Origin: Brevibacillus panacihumi W25
GTDB lineage: Bacteria > Bacillota > Bacilli > Brevibacillales > Brevibacillaceae
Length of the DNA stretch: 64,000 bases
Direction: 5' to 3'
Assembly: GCF_000503775.1 (NCBI RefSeq)
Contig: NZ_KI629782.1
Span: 992,001 to 1,056,000 of the forward strand
Every line of letters starts with the position of its first letter. The stretch's first letter is position 1. Of the stretch, positions 38,188 to 46,941 are shown piece by piece. A model generated the notes under the pieces. It was not told where the DNA came from and ran no database searches. It saw only the letters and a list, made by a program, of their open reading frames with translations. The position numbers and the translations under genes were made by a program.

Positions 38188-39036
38188 CTAGAATCCCGTC
38201 GGATGCCACCGCTGGCTGAGATAATCAAACATGAACATGCCTTGCGTTGAAAGATGGGGAGTGAAAAAGTAAGGCATATACGATTTCATTTCCAAGCCTT
38301 GAAAATGAAGGGAGTTGAGACGGATAAAGGTATGGCTCGCCATCTCCCTGGTGTACAGTTTGCCGTTTATCAGATACACCTTTCTTTTTCCATTGAGACT
38401 TTCTGCCCATAGAGGACGATTGATATTTTCATCAAACATTTTGTCCCCGTATCGGCCATGTGTATAAGTGTAGTCCGGAAACTGACGCAAAAATAAAAGA
38501 CCGGCTACCATGTCTGAGACGAGAGGAAGGTCATGGCTCACATGCCCCAGCTCCTTTGTTTCCTGCACCAATTTCTCAAACATGACGGGATCAGCAAAAT
38601 ACATCGTTGTAAACGAACAAAAACGGTCCAAAAGCTCTGCCTTCACAAAATTGGTCCAGACGAATTCCATCATAAATTGGCTGTATTCCGGGTTGTTTAC
38701 GTTCTCGTACAGCATCACATCCGAATCGATATAGCAGCAAGCCGTCATTTGCTGAGAACGCATGAAATCACGAAGAATAAACCACCTTTGAAAACAAAAC
38801 AGATTGTACGCGTGGGACATGACGTGCAGATGCTTGTAGTGCGGGGCAAAGGCGGCGGCGGTCTGCATGTATGCGTCCAATCTCACATGCTGTATACCAT
38901 TTGTCCCAAATCTCTGGTTGAGAGCTGTGCCGAGCAGGAAAATTCTCGAACCGGGGTTGCTCACTTGGGCCTGCCGCAAGCTGTATGACAAGTAATTGTC
39001 GTCCGTACGATGGATGAATACAATGGGCAAGGACAT
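38188..39036 (-). CDS. putative glycosyltransferase (GT-A-like, DxD-containing)
   Basis: 282 residues. It opens with MSLPIVFIHRTDDNYLSYSL, like sugar transferases that bind the nucleotide at the N-terminus, and carries CYIDSDVMLYE, a likely DxD metal site near residue 110. The family was not recognised. No signal peptide or membrane helix is seen. ATG at 39036 has GGGAGG 8 nt upstream; longer starts are less likely. It faces away from the methyltransferase gene at 39206. Confidence 0.55.
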   Translation of the reverse strand: MSLPIVFIHRTDDNYLSYSLRQAQVSNPGSRIFLLGTALNQRFGTNGIQHVRLDAYMQTAAAFAPHYKHLHVMSHAYNLFCFQRWFILRDFMRSQQMTACCYIDSDVMLYENVNNPEYSQFMMEFVWTNFVKAELLDRFCSFTTMYFADPVMFEKLVQETKELGHVSHDLPLVSDMVAGLLFLRQFPDYTYTHGRYGDKMFDENINRPLWAESLNGKRKVYLINGKLYTREMASHTFIRLNSLHFQGLEMKSYMPYFFTPHLSTQGMFMFDYLSQRWHPTGF

Positions 39037-39205
39037 CGGACGTTCCTCCCTGTTTGCGCCATTTTCTCTCCGATACCATATGTAATCTGCTGGCGCGTGG
39101 GGACCAAATTGGGGCAACCAACCAGTACCCAACCAAGCATCCGCACGTATCCTATCATCAGTCCACCACAAGTGAGAGAAGGATACCGACAAGGAGGTCA
39201 GATAG

Positions 39206-40054
39206 TTGGGAGGCAACTGGACGAACGAAGAAATTATACAAGAAATAAACAAGCGCAAATGGTATCACAAAATTGAGCTTCGCCCCGGGATTGTCACGCC
39301 GGGAATACAGATTCTTGAAAATCTCTGGGACATGACACGGCAGACGAGACAACATGTCTCTTATCAAGGCAAGCGTGTCCTTGATTTGGCCAGTTTTGAC
39401 GGCATGTGGGTGTTCGAAGCAGAAAAGCTTGGAGCGAGCCTGGTAGTTGCCACAGATTGCCTGCATCCTCTATACGCCAACTTTGAACTATGTAAAGACA
39501 TTCTGAACAGCAAAGCCATCCCCTTTTACAATACCTCGCCCTATCGCCTATGGGACGGTCTTCAGGTGCTGCTCATGGACGATATGACTGCAAGAAAACC
39601 CTTTCCAGAGCAAATCCAGCACAATAAATTCGACATCGTTCAACACTTGGGGCTTCTCTATCATGTACGCGACCCGCTCTACACCCTTTCCCAATGCAGA
39701 AGCGTCATCAAAACCGGCGGTCATCTTCTGTTGGAGACAGCAGCTGTTCTCGACTCGGATGAATCCATGATGGTTTTGAACGGCACCCCGGGAAAGATGA
39801 ACCGCATCTATCAGGATGATACGACTTGGTGGCTCCCTACTCTGCCGTGCTTACTGGAAATGCTGGAGAACACCTTGTTTCAACCGCTTCCCCATACGAT
39901 TCGCACGGTATCCTCGGGCAGATTTAACGGTTATCATGCCGGGAGGATCAGCTTGTTGGCAGAAGCGATACCTCCCAGCAAAATCGATCCGGCAGCCCGC
40001 GCCGAAATCTTGCGGACGTTTCGAAATCCGGGACTGGTACCTGAGCATCTGTAA
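39206..40054 (+). CDS. class I SAM-dependent methyltransferase (DUF1698/CmoB-like)
   Basis: 282 residues. Motif I is VLDLASFDGMWVFEAEKLGA, then VVATDCLHP, and FDIVQHLGLLYHVRDPLYTLS, the pattern of the CmoB/DUF1698 group. In this setting a sugar or glycan methylation is more likely than tRNA modification, by inference only. TTG start at 39206, with AAGGAGGTCAGATAG directly upstream. Confidence 0.7.
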   Translation: MGGNWTNEEIIQEINKRKWYHKIELRPGIVTPGIQILENLWDMTRQTRQHVSYQGKRVLDLASFDGMWVFEAEKLGASLVVATDCLHPLYANFELCKDILNSKAIPFYNTSPYRLWDGLQVLLMDDMTARKPFPEQIQHNKFDIVQHLGLLYHVRDPLYTLSQCRSVIKTGGHLLLETAAVLDSDESMMVLNGTPGKMNRIYQDDTTWWLPTLPCLLEMLENTLFQPLPHTIRTVSSGRFNGYHAGRISLLAEAIPPSKIDPAARAEILRTFRNPGLVPEHL

Positions 40055-40227
40055 TTCCCTTCCTGGCATCCAGTCGGCGAACAATCGGCTGGATGCCTTT
40101 GGATATATGGAAAAACCTTGAGGAAATAAGAAAGCTACCCTAAAACAAAATGCTTCCCTTGTACATACACTGCGGGAGAGAAGTGTGGGTTTGGAAAGAT
40201 CCGCCTTTCGAGCAAGGGAGGGATATT

Positions 40228-41412
40228 GTGTCACATTCACCATTGCCTCTGGTCACCATTATTACGCCTTCCTACAATCAGGGGAAGTTCATTCGGGAGA
40301 CCATCGACAGCGTCTTGCAGCAAGATTACCGACATATTGAACACATCGTCGTCGACGGTGGTTCTACAGATAACACCATTGCGATCCTGCAAAGCTATGC
40401 GCAAAGCGACGGGCGTTTTCGCTTTATCTCCGAACCTGACCGCGGTCAGTCACATGCCATCAATAAAGGATTGGCCATGGCACGGGGGGAAATCATCGGC
40501 TGGCTCAATTCAGATGATACGTACCTGCCAGGAGCGATCCGGAAAGCCGTGCATGCCCTCCTCTCCCATCCGGAGTGGGGAATGATGCACGGACACTGCC
40601 ATGTCGCCAATGAGACCAATCAGATCACGAGCAGCTTTCCCACCGAACCAGCAGATGCCCAAAAGCTGTACCATACCTGCTGTATCTGTCAGCCTGCTGC
40701 CTTTATTCGCAAAAATGTCTTTGAGCAAATGAACGGTGTCGATGAAAGTCTGCATTTTTGCATGGACTATGAATTATGGATGCGTGTCGCCAAACAGCAT
40801 ATCATCGGGTATATCCCGGAATTTGTCGCAACCGCCAGACTTCACAGCAACTGCAAATCCGCGACACAGTGGCAATCGACCGGGATTCCCGAGGTGTTGA
40901 AATCATTGGCCAAACACTACGGCAGCATTCCGTACGGCTGGGTTACCTACGCTTCCCAATATCAAGGGCCGGGCGCTTTTACCTTGATCAACAAGTTGAA
41001 AGACGCCGCTCATAACCAGCCAAGAGTCATCCATACCAACCGTTCCATTGACATGTGGACTCCTCCGATCTTTCGCATCCAGATCGCTTCCGATGCACAC
41101 GCCCCCGCCCATCTGGTGATCGTCAAGGGAAGACTTCCCGCACCTGCCTTTCAAAATCAGAAGCCTATGACTCTGACAGCATTAATCAATGGGCAGCCTT
41201 ACAAATCGTTTCCGATCACCCAGACCAGCTTCCAGCTGGAGATCCCGCTCGATCCCTCGAGGACGAGCAATCTGGTGGACATTGCAACTTCTCAAATCAT
41301 TTCTCCTGTCTCTTTGCGGCTGGGTTTCCTTCAGGCGGCAGGCTTCATCGCAGAAGAAATCCTTCCGCTCTCCCGCGAAGAAGCCATTGTTTTTCGGACC
41401 TTTGCCCACTAG
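40228..41412 (+). CDS. glycosyltransferase family 2 with C-terminal accessory domain (copy 2)
   Basis: 394 residues, a paralogue of the gene at 28939. The GT-A part shares [54 protein letters not shown] and the FCMDYELWMRVA segment. The C-terminal ~120 residues (WTPPIFRIQIASDAHAP to LPLSREEAIVF) align with the same region of copy 1. GTG at 40228 with AGGGAGGG 5-6 nt upstream. Sugar donor and acceptor are unknown. Confidence 0.85.
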   Translation: MSHSPLPLVTIITPSYNQGKFIRETIDSVLQQDYRHIEHIVVDGGSTDNTIAILQSYAQSDGRFRFISEPDRGQSHAINKGLAMARGEIIGWLNSDDTYLPGAIRKAVHALLSHPEWGMMHGHCHVANETNQITSSFPTEPADAQKLYHTCCICQPAAFIRKNVFEQMNGVDESLHFCMDYELWMRVAKQHIIGYIPEFVATARLHSNCKSATQWQSTGIPEVLKSLAKHYGSIPYGWVTYASQYQGPGAFTLINKLKDAAHNQPRVIHTNRSIDMWTPPIFRIQIASDAHAPAHLVIVKGRLPAPAFQNQKPMTLTALINGQPYKSFPITQTSFQLEIPLDPSRTSNLVDIATSQIISPVSLRLGFLQAAGFIAEEILPLSREEAIVFRTFAH

Positions 41413-41466
41413 TCTGTCGGCCGGCAATGGGTTGCCATCCAAGTGAGCGTCCGTGAAAGAGCATGA

Positions 41467-41814
41467 TCATCCAAAATACATCTTTGTCTCGATCACGGCC
41501 GCCGCTCCGGCTATAGCAAGCACAAGCAACAACGGATAGGTTATGGGGACATACGTATAAAGGAGCAAAATGACCGCTGCCACCCAGACGCCGACACACC
41601 AATGACAAGCAAGCAGACTGCCGATCCAGCGCCGCAATCCGGTCCCCTTGTATTCCACATTTCGGACCAGCTGTCCTGATGGATCCGAATCATAGGTAAC
41701 AGATAGAAACGGCTTGCGGATGAACGCTGTAATTTCATCAAACACAATCAAATGCGTAAGCCTGAAGCTCGCCAGCACAAGAATCACCAAATCCAAAAAC
41801 GAAATGCCAAACAT
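41467..41814 (-). CDS. DUF1360 family membrane protein
   Basis: 115 residues with hydrophobic stretches at about 5-20 and 65-108 and a conserved-looking CHWCVGVWVAA motif (two cysteines), typical of DUF1360 proteins of spore formers; some are sporulation-associated. Function is unknown. It lies convergent to the GT2 gene, and no terminator was seen in the 54-bp gap. Confidence 0.65.
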   Translation of the reverse strand: MFGISFLDLVILVLASFRLTHLIVFDEITAFIRKPFLSVTYDSDPSGQLVRNVEYKGTGLRRWIGSLLACHWCVGVWVAAVILLLYTYVPITYPLLLVLAIAGAAAVIETKMYFG

Positions 41815-41911
41815 TTGGACTCCATCCCTTTCCAGGATTTTCTCCTTGTTATGTCAACTTTGGGTCTAGTAACATTGAAAGGCGACAAAAACCAGCGGAA
41901 GGTGTGATGAC

Positions 41912-43060
41912 ATGAGGCACAACCTAACGAAGATGGCAACCATCCTTTCCCTGTCCGTCTCGCTTGCCGTTATCGGACAACCTGTATTCGCCAAAACCTC
42001 TTTTACCCCATTGAAATCTGGGATGAAAGGTCAGACAGTACAGGAAGTTGAAAAAATGCTGAAGGCATTGAATTTTGATTACAAATTGAAAGTGGACAAG
42101 CTGTACAACAAATACACAGCTCTAAATGTTAAAAAATTCCAAAAATCAGTGAAGCTGAAACAAACCGGAACCGTCAATAAGCTTACGTATGACAAGCTGA
42201 AAAAAGCCTATGCAAACAAGCAAAAGGCGAGTAACAATGACGTTTCCGACAGCCAAAAAGACAAAGAGACACAGACACCCAATTCGGAAAATAAGCAGCC
42301 GGAAAGCACTAAGCCCGACACCCATTTTTCTGACACGCTCAAATTGGGTTCATCCGGGAAAGAAGTAAAAGCTTTGCAGGAGGATTTGAAACAGCTGGGA
42401 TACAACGTGACAGTCAGCGGCAACTACGATGCTTCCACCCGCCTGGCCGTGATGATTTTCCAATCGCGACATTCGTTGGGCCTGACAGGTGAAGCAGACA
42501 GCAAGCTCATTGCGGCAATTTCCAAACAAGCACAAGAGAAGCCAAGCCAGTCTGGAGAGCAGTCCAAACCAACAACTCCAAGCAAGCCAACATTGCCTTC
42601 GACTCCTGCTGCACCCGATCAGTCCAATCAAACCGGAAATTCAAATCCCTCTGCAGAAGTGCCGCTTCCAGCTGGCCTGACATCAGAGGAGAAGGAAATG
42701 GTTCAGCTGGTCAATCAAGAGCGTGCCAGCCGAGGACTTCAACCGCTGCAAGTAGACATGAACATCGTCAAGACAGCCCGGGTCAAAGCACAGGACATGG
42801 TAAACAATGGCTATTTCAGCCACACTTCTCCAACCTATGGCTCCCCGTTCCAGATGATGGACACGTTCGGCATCAACTATCGCGCTGCGGCGGAAAATAT
42901 CGCCCAGAACCGTAGCGTATCTGCCGCCCACGCATCGTTCATGGGTTCCTCTGGACATAAGGCCAACATCCTGAACGCAACCTACACACACGTGGGGATT
43001 GCAGTCGTAGATGGCGGACCTCATGGAAAAACCTTCGTGCAGATGTTCGTAAAATATTAA
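41912..43060 (+). CDS. CAP-domain (YkwD-like) exported protein with two peptidoglycan-binding repeats
   Basis: 382 residues. A signal peptide (about 1-28, cleavage near VFAKT) is followed by two PG_binding_1-like repeats (about 33-97 and 140-207), each ending in a YDKL/LIAAI type helix and separated by a Lys/Ser/Asn-rich linker. A Pro/Ser/Thr linker leads to a C-terminal CAP/SCP domain (about 255-382: MVQLVNQERASRGLQPL, GYFSHTSPTYGSP, GSSGHKANILN, HVGIAVV). It is secreted and probably wall-bound; CAP domains of this type have no settled enzymatic activity. Confidence 0.88.
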   Translation: MRHNLTKMATILSLSVSLAVIGQPVFAKTSFTPLKSGMKGQTVQEVEKMLKALNFDYKLKVDKLYNKYTALNVKKFQKSVKLKQTGTVNKLTYDKLKKAYANKQKASNNDVSDSQKDKETQTPNSENKQPESTKPDTHFSDTLKLGSSGKEVKALQEDLKQLGYNVTVSGNYDASTRLAVMIFQSRHSLGLTGEADSKLIAAISKQAQEKPSQSGEQSKPTTPSKPTLPSTPAAPDQSNQTGNSNPSAEVPLPAGLTSEEKEMVQLVNQERASRGLQPLQVDMNIVKTARVKAQDMVNNGYFSHTSPTYGSPFQMMDTFGINYRAAAENIAQNRSVSAAHASFMGSSGHKANILNATYTHVGIAVVDGGPHGKTFVQMFVKY

Positions 43061-43068
43061 GCCTTGCT

Positions 43069-43103
43069 CAAACCCACCCCTTCTCCCGAAGGCGGTGGGT
43101 TTT
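43069..43103. terminator. bidirectional terminator
   Basis: AAACCCACC pairs with GGTGGGTTT across a short loop, with T-rich flanks on the + strand. It separates the CAP gene from the convergent 43106 gene. Confidence 0.75.
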
Positions 43104-43105
43104 CT

Positions 43106-44410
43106 TTAGAATGATACAGCAATCCGGTTGTTTGCCGGAAAATGCAGTTGTTGGTCGTTCACCATAACGATCCCTTCCACGGTAATGGTGGTTCGCTCCT
43201 CCTGTTGAAAAAAGGAGATCTGGAAATTTTGAAATGCCTCGCTCATCTTCGGCGGGATGATCATCGGCTGAATCGGAGCAATCCAATATTCTCCACGCTC
43301 CTTCGCTTGTTCGAACCAGTCATCCTCCATGTACTTCCACCCTTTGGCCCCACCCTGTCCTTGGACACCGAGAGTCTCTACCATGTTCGGCGGCAGGATT
43401 TGCCCGCCTAGCTTGATACCCTCGATCGGGTTGACTCGCAAGCAGACTACCGGGTTGTACAAAGCTTCAGTTCCTGTATTTTTTACGATCAGGCTTCCGA
43501 TCAACAGATAGGGACGGTTCTCTGTCTCATGGTGCATCAACGTGTAGTCAAAATAAACTTCTGCCTCTATGCGCTGTTCTGTCGCAATGGGTGTAGGCAT
43601 TTTTACTTCCGTCGGCAATATCGGCCTCTCGATTATCTGCTTCTCTTCTTTTTCCTCCTGGTGCACCTCCGCTACGGCCTCGACTAGTGCAGGCTGATGT
43701 ACCTGTTGCTCCTGTTGCTCCTTTTGATCCTTAGTCTCCCATTCCTCCAGCTTCTGCACTTGACCGAAGAATGTCTGCAGGAGGTGTGGCAGCAGATACG
43801 AGATCGGACTGATTCCCTGACCCTCATGGACGTCGCGAAGAATCCCCGAGACAAGAGAGATCGCGATTTGCTCTGCCAGCTTGCTTCTCTTTGCTCCCTC
43901 AAGTCCCGAGGGAACATGCCACTGGATCGGTAAAAGAACTGACGTCTTCGCCCGCTTGCTGATGCGTATCTGGCAAGGAATGCCACTCTCTTTCATCTCG
44001 TGGAACACATGATGCAGCAGCCTTCTTCTTCGCTCATCGTCCCCTTGGAAGAGAATCAGACGCGATTCATCTAGGGAAGGCAGCTCCTTAGCCGAAAAAC
44101 GCAAAGCGGCATCACTGTCGCCCGACGATTCATCCCCTCTCTCCAGCAGGACTGGCTTGGCACCAACATCACGGAGAAAGGATGCAGTACGAGAAAGCAC
44201 TTCGTATTCCAGACCTGTGTCATCATCCATACCACCCGCTATCAACATAAAAACCTTTCCTTTTAAACCTGATCCCAGATCAACCCGCTTGGCTTCCGGG
44301 TCCCACTGAAGCTGAAAGCCTTGTTCCTGGCAGAACAGGCGCAGAGCGGGCAATGCCGAATAGGGGATGGCTTCTCTGCGCTGTCCATCATAATACACCT
44401 CGACATCCAT
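43106..44410 (-). CDS. unknown protein; possible degenerate N-acetylmuramoyl-L-alanine amidase fold
   Basis: 434 residues, no family recognised with certainty. The first ~50 residues (VEVYYDGQRREAIPY...LQWDPEAKRVDLGS) resemble a copper-amine-oxidase-like stalk domain. Residues ~55-205 (KVFMLIAGGMDDDTGLEYE, LRDVGAKPVLLERGD) follow the spacing of Amidase_3 enzymes, but the zinc-binding GHGG is replaced by AGGM and other ligands are not obvious. A Glu/Gln-rich linker (~225-255) joins a beta-rich C-terminal domain. No signal peptide is visible. ATG at 44410 after AAGGAG. It is divergent from the GT2 gene. Confidence 0.45.
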   Translation of the reverse strand: MDVEVYYDGQRREAIPYSALPALRLFCQEQGFQLQWDPEAKRVDLGSGLKGKVFMLIAGGMDDDTGLEYEVLSRTASFLRDVGAKPVLLERGDESSGDSDAALRFSAKELPSLDESRLILFQGDDERRRRLLHHVFHEMKESGIPCQIRISKRAKTSVLLPIQWHVPSGLEGAKRSKLAEQIAISLVSGILRDVHEGQGISPISYLLPHLLQTFFGQVQKLEEWETKDQKEQQEQQVHQPALVEAVAEVHQEEKEEKQIIERPILPTEVKMPTPIATEQRIEAEVYFDYTLMHHETENRPYLLIGSLIVKNTGTEALYNPVVCLRVNPIEGIKLGGQILPPNMVETLGVQGQGGAKGWKYMEDDWFEQAKERGEYWIAPIQPMIIPPKMSEAFQNFQISFFQQEERTTITVEGIVMVNDQQLHFPANNRIAVSF

Positions 44411-44519
44411 GATCCTCTTCACTCCTTCTCACCTACACATACCCGGTCTATTGTATGAATGCCCTGCCCTGGGGGTGTGCCTTCAATCAGGCTTTTGCAT
44501 ACCCTAGCAAAGGAGAGGA

Positions 44520-45413
44520 GTGATCAACTTGTCCATAGAAAAACTACCATTGGTCTCGGTCATCATTCCGGCCAAAAATGAGGGAAAAAATGTACGCACG
44601 ACATTGGCATCCCTGTATGAATGCAAGACGCGCTACCCGTTGGAAATCATTGTGGTAGACGACGGCTCCAGTGACAAATGTTGTGATTTTTTAAAGACCG
44701 AGCAGCAAGCCCTGCCTGTCAGACTCATTTCCACTCCCGGGATTGGAGCCGCTCCGGCACGCAACCTAGGTGCTGAACAGGCACATGGAGATTATCTGAT
44801 CTTTTGTGATGCGCATCTGACCTTCGAGCCTTACTGGATCGACCGCTTGCTGGAGTTGATCCTTTCCCGAACAGCAGATGCAGTAGCCCCAGCGATCGGC
44901 TCCATCAGCGAACCTCATAAAGTAGGCTATGGTCAAAAGCTGGATGAGCGCCTGGGAGTCGTGTGGAACCCCCAACCCTACCGTCCCTCCCCAGTCGCCA
45001 TCCTGCCCGGCGGCTGTTTTGTCATTCCCAAATCTGTCTTCATGGACATTGGCGGGTTCGATCGCGGCTTTCAAGTGTGGGGCTACGAAGACATTGAAAT
45101 TTCCATCAAGCTTTGGCTGTTCGGTTATCGCTGCTTTGTCCATCCCAACGTCAAAATCCTTCATCTCTTCCGTCAGGCGCACCCGTACACGGTAACCCAT
45201 ACACACGTGTACTACAACATGCTGCGTATGGCGTACAGCCACTTCAAAGAGGAAAGAATTGCCGCCTGCAAAAAGCTGATCATTCATGCCAATGCCGATG
45301 AAGTAGAGCAGGACGTAATAAAATATGGTGCGGCCGCCCAACGCGTCCGCTATTTCGCCCGACGAAAACATGACGACGACTGGTGGACCCGGGAATTCAG
45401 AATTCCTTTTTAA
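44520..45413 (+). CDS. glycosyltransferase family 2, GalNAc-transferase-like
   Basis: 297 residues. IIPAKNEGKNVRTTLASL and IIVVDDGSSDKCCDF mark the GT-A fold; IFCDAHLTFEPYWIDR carries the metal site, and GFQVWGYEDIEISIKLWLFGYR is the WGxE-type motif seen in polypeptide GalNAc-transferases and chondroitin synthases. It sits immediately before the Cys/Pro-rich protein gene, which could be its acceptor. Start either GTG 44520 (4 nt after AAGGAG) or TTG 44529 (8 nt after AGGAG). It is divergent from 43106. Confidence 0.8.
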   Translation: MINLSIEKLPLVSVIIPAKNEGKNVRTTLASLYECKTRYPLEIIVVDDGSSDKCCDFLKTEQQALPVRLISTPGIGAAPARNLGAEQAHGDYLIFCDAHLTFEPYWIDRLLELILSRTADAVAPAIGSISEPHKVGYGQKLDERLGVVWNPQPYRPSPVAILPGGCFVIPKSVFMDIGGFDRGFQVWGYEDIEISIKLWLFGYRCFVHPNVKILHLFRQAHPYTVTHTHVYYNMLRMAYSHFKEERIAACKKLIIHANADEVEQDVIKYGAAAQRVRYFARRKHDDDWWTREFRIPF

Positions 45414-45552
45414 GCGTTTGGATTTGAAGAGCGGGCCTGTTACCCTTGTACAATCGCCTGAAAATAGGCAAATGATGACAAGCAAAAACGAGGCCTCCTC
45501 CATAGAATGTAAATGCAAATGCAAATCCAATAGGAAAGGAAGGGTCCATCTG

Positions 45553-46797
45553 GTGAACAACATCAAGCCCATCATGGGTCGCCAAGTGCCTACACCGACG
45601 CCTACCGCTCCTCCGCCAATCCCCAACAACCTAGCTGAAGAGTGTATCCGCGTCCAAAAGGTGTACGACTGGGTCGTCAGCGCCAATCAGTATCGCAACA
45701 AGATTCCACTTCCAACCGACTGTCAGGCATTGGTAGATGCAGCGATTGCTGCAGGTCAAGACATCACCGTGCAATGCATTGAGCCCACAGGCAACTTCAC
45801 ATGTCGTGTTGCCAGCATTCGCCGTGAGAACATTGTAGTGGGTGGAGTTTCCGTTCGTGTAGGGGTGGTACGGTTCATATTTGGTGGAACCGCGATCATT
45901 CGGATCTTCGCAGACGGGGTATTGCTGTGCGACTTCCCTACAACCGTTCAATTTGATCAAGAGGTCGTACTCTGCCTGCCTGAACCTCTCGATGAAGACA
46001 ATATCGTTTGCAGAATCGCTGCTCTGGAATGCATCCCGACTGGTACTGTTTTGTTGGGTGGCATGGTTGAGCTAAACGTCATCTTCTGTCTCGATGTTCA
46101 GGTCGAAGCCGAGGTCAAATTGGAAGTACTGGCAAAATTCTGCTCGCCACGTCCAAACGACATTCCGGTTCCATCGCCTACACCATCGTTCCGTTGCCCT
46201 CCTTTTGCCTTCCCGCCGCAATGCCCGCCGATCTTCCCGCGGCCTAACTGCGATTGCCAGGCAACTGTCAATACACTGATTCCAGGAGTTGGGGTAAGCC
46301 TTGGTCTGCCGCCTGCTGCTATCGTAGAGATCGGTACCGTGCAGTTGATTGCCGATATTTGCCCGAGCTGCAACCCTGGCGGCAGCACCTTCACCTTCAA
46401 CTTCTTCGATACTCCTGGTCCGACTCCGCTCCCGGATGTCTTACCAGGCGATCAAAGCTTCAACTTCTCCCCTACTACGATCAGCTCTCCTACTTGCATC
46501 ACTGTCCTTCCTGGGCTTATTCCAGGTATCGCACTGCCAACCATCGCAATCGGCATGATCGTGACAGGTACAGGGGTACAGACATTTACTGCTACAGGCA
46601 CAACACAGACACTCAACTACACCTTGGTCTTGGCGGAAACAGGTCTGGGACTGCCAGACGTCATTCTCTTCCTGTTGACCGATCCTCTGGGAGTCGTTTC
46701 CTTCGCAGCAGCGATCACCATCGTTCCAGATGCACAACTGCTGGTTCAAGACTGCATTACCTTCCCAGATGTTCTGGTAGGACCGACAATCCCCTAA
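45553..46797 (+). CDS. Cys/Pro-rich repetitive surface protein, probably spore-associated
   Basis: 414 residues from a GTG that has AAAGGAAGGG 8 nt upstream. A short PTPTPTAPPP stretch precedes two beta-rich halves. The first (about 35-180) repeats a pattern of VQCIEP, VLLCDFPTTVQFDQEVVLCLPEP and VIFCLDVQVEAEVKLEVLAKFC that recalls SPOCS-type spore coat domains. The second (about 215-414) is Gly/Thr/Pro-rich with paired cysteines (CDCQA, CPSC). Neither a signal peptide nor an LPXTG was seen. An earlier in-frame ATG pair (45472/45475) would add a CKCKCK segment but lacks a good ribosome site. Spore localisation is an inference. Confidence 0.6.
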   Translation: MNNIKPIMGRQVPTPTPTAPPPIPNNLAEECIRVQKVYDWVVSANQYRNKIPLPTDCQALVDAAIAAGQDITVQCIEPTGNFTCRVASIRRENIVVGGVSVRVGVVRFIFGGTAIIRIFADGVLLCDFPTTVQFDQEVVLCLPEPLDEDNIVCRIAALECIPTGTVLLGGMVELNVIFCLDVQVEAEVKLEVLAKFCSPRPNDIPVPSPTPSFRCPPFAFPPQCPPIFPRPNCDCQATVNTLIPGVGVSLGLPPAAIVEIGTVQLIADICPSCNPGGSTFTFNFFDTPGPTPLPDVLPGDQSFNFSPTTISSPTCITVLPGLIPGIALPTIAIGMIVTGTGVQTFTATGTTQTLNYTLVLAETGLGLPDVILFLLTDPLGVVSFAAAITIVPDAQLLVQDCITFPDVLVGPTIP

Positions 46798-46820
46798 TTC
46801 TTCATCCACGCTTGAACTCG

Positions 46821-46852
46821 GAGAGAAGCCTCAATTGCTTCTCTCTTTTTTT
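46821..46852 (+). terminator. terminator after the surface protein gene
   Basis: GAGAGAAGC pairs with GCTTCTCTC over a 7-nt loop and is followed by seven T, 23 bp after the stop. Confidence 0.9.
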
Positions 46853-46941
46853 GTTCAGAAAAGCTTTCACCTAACTTGCACCCGTACGCGCCTGCCGACA
46901 TATGTCTATAGGGGAAACTGGATACCGGAGGGAGGGATAGA

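Noticed and set aside
45500-45512. Possible sigma-K -10 element (CATAGAAT) before the surface protein
   Set aside because: No matching -35 AC at 16-17 nt; found by looking for it, so too weak to report as a promoter.
45472-45552. Earlier ATG start for the Cys/Pro-rich surface protein (adding a CKCKCK segment)
   Set aside because: No convincing ribosome site, while the GTG at 45553 has AAAGGAAGGG at 8 nt. Not excluded, because the extra residues resemble coat-protein tails.
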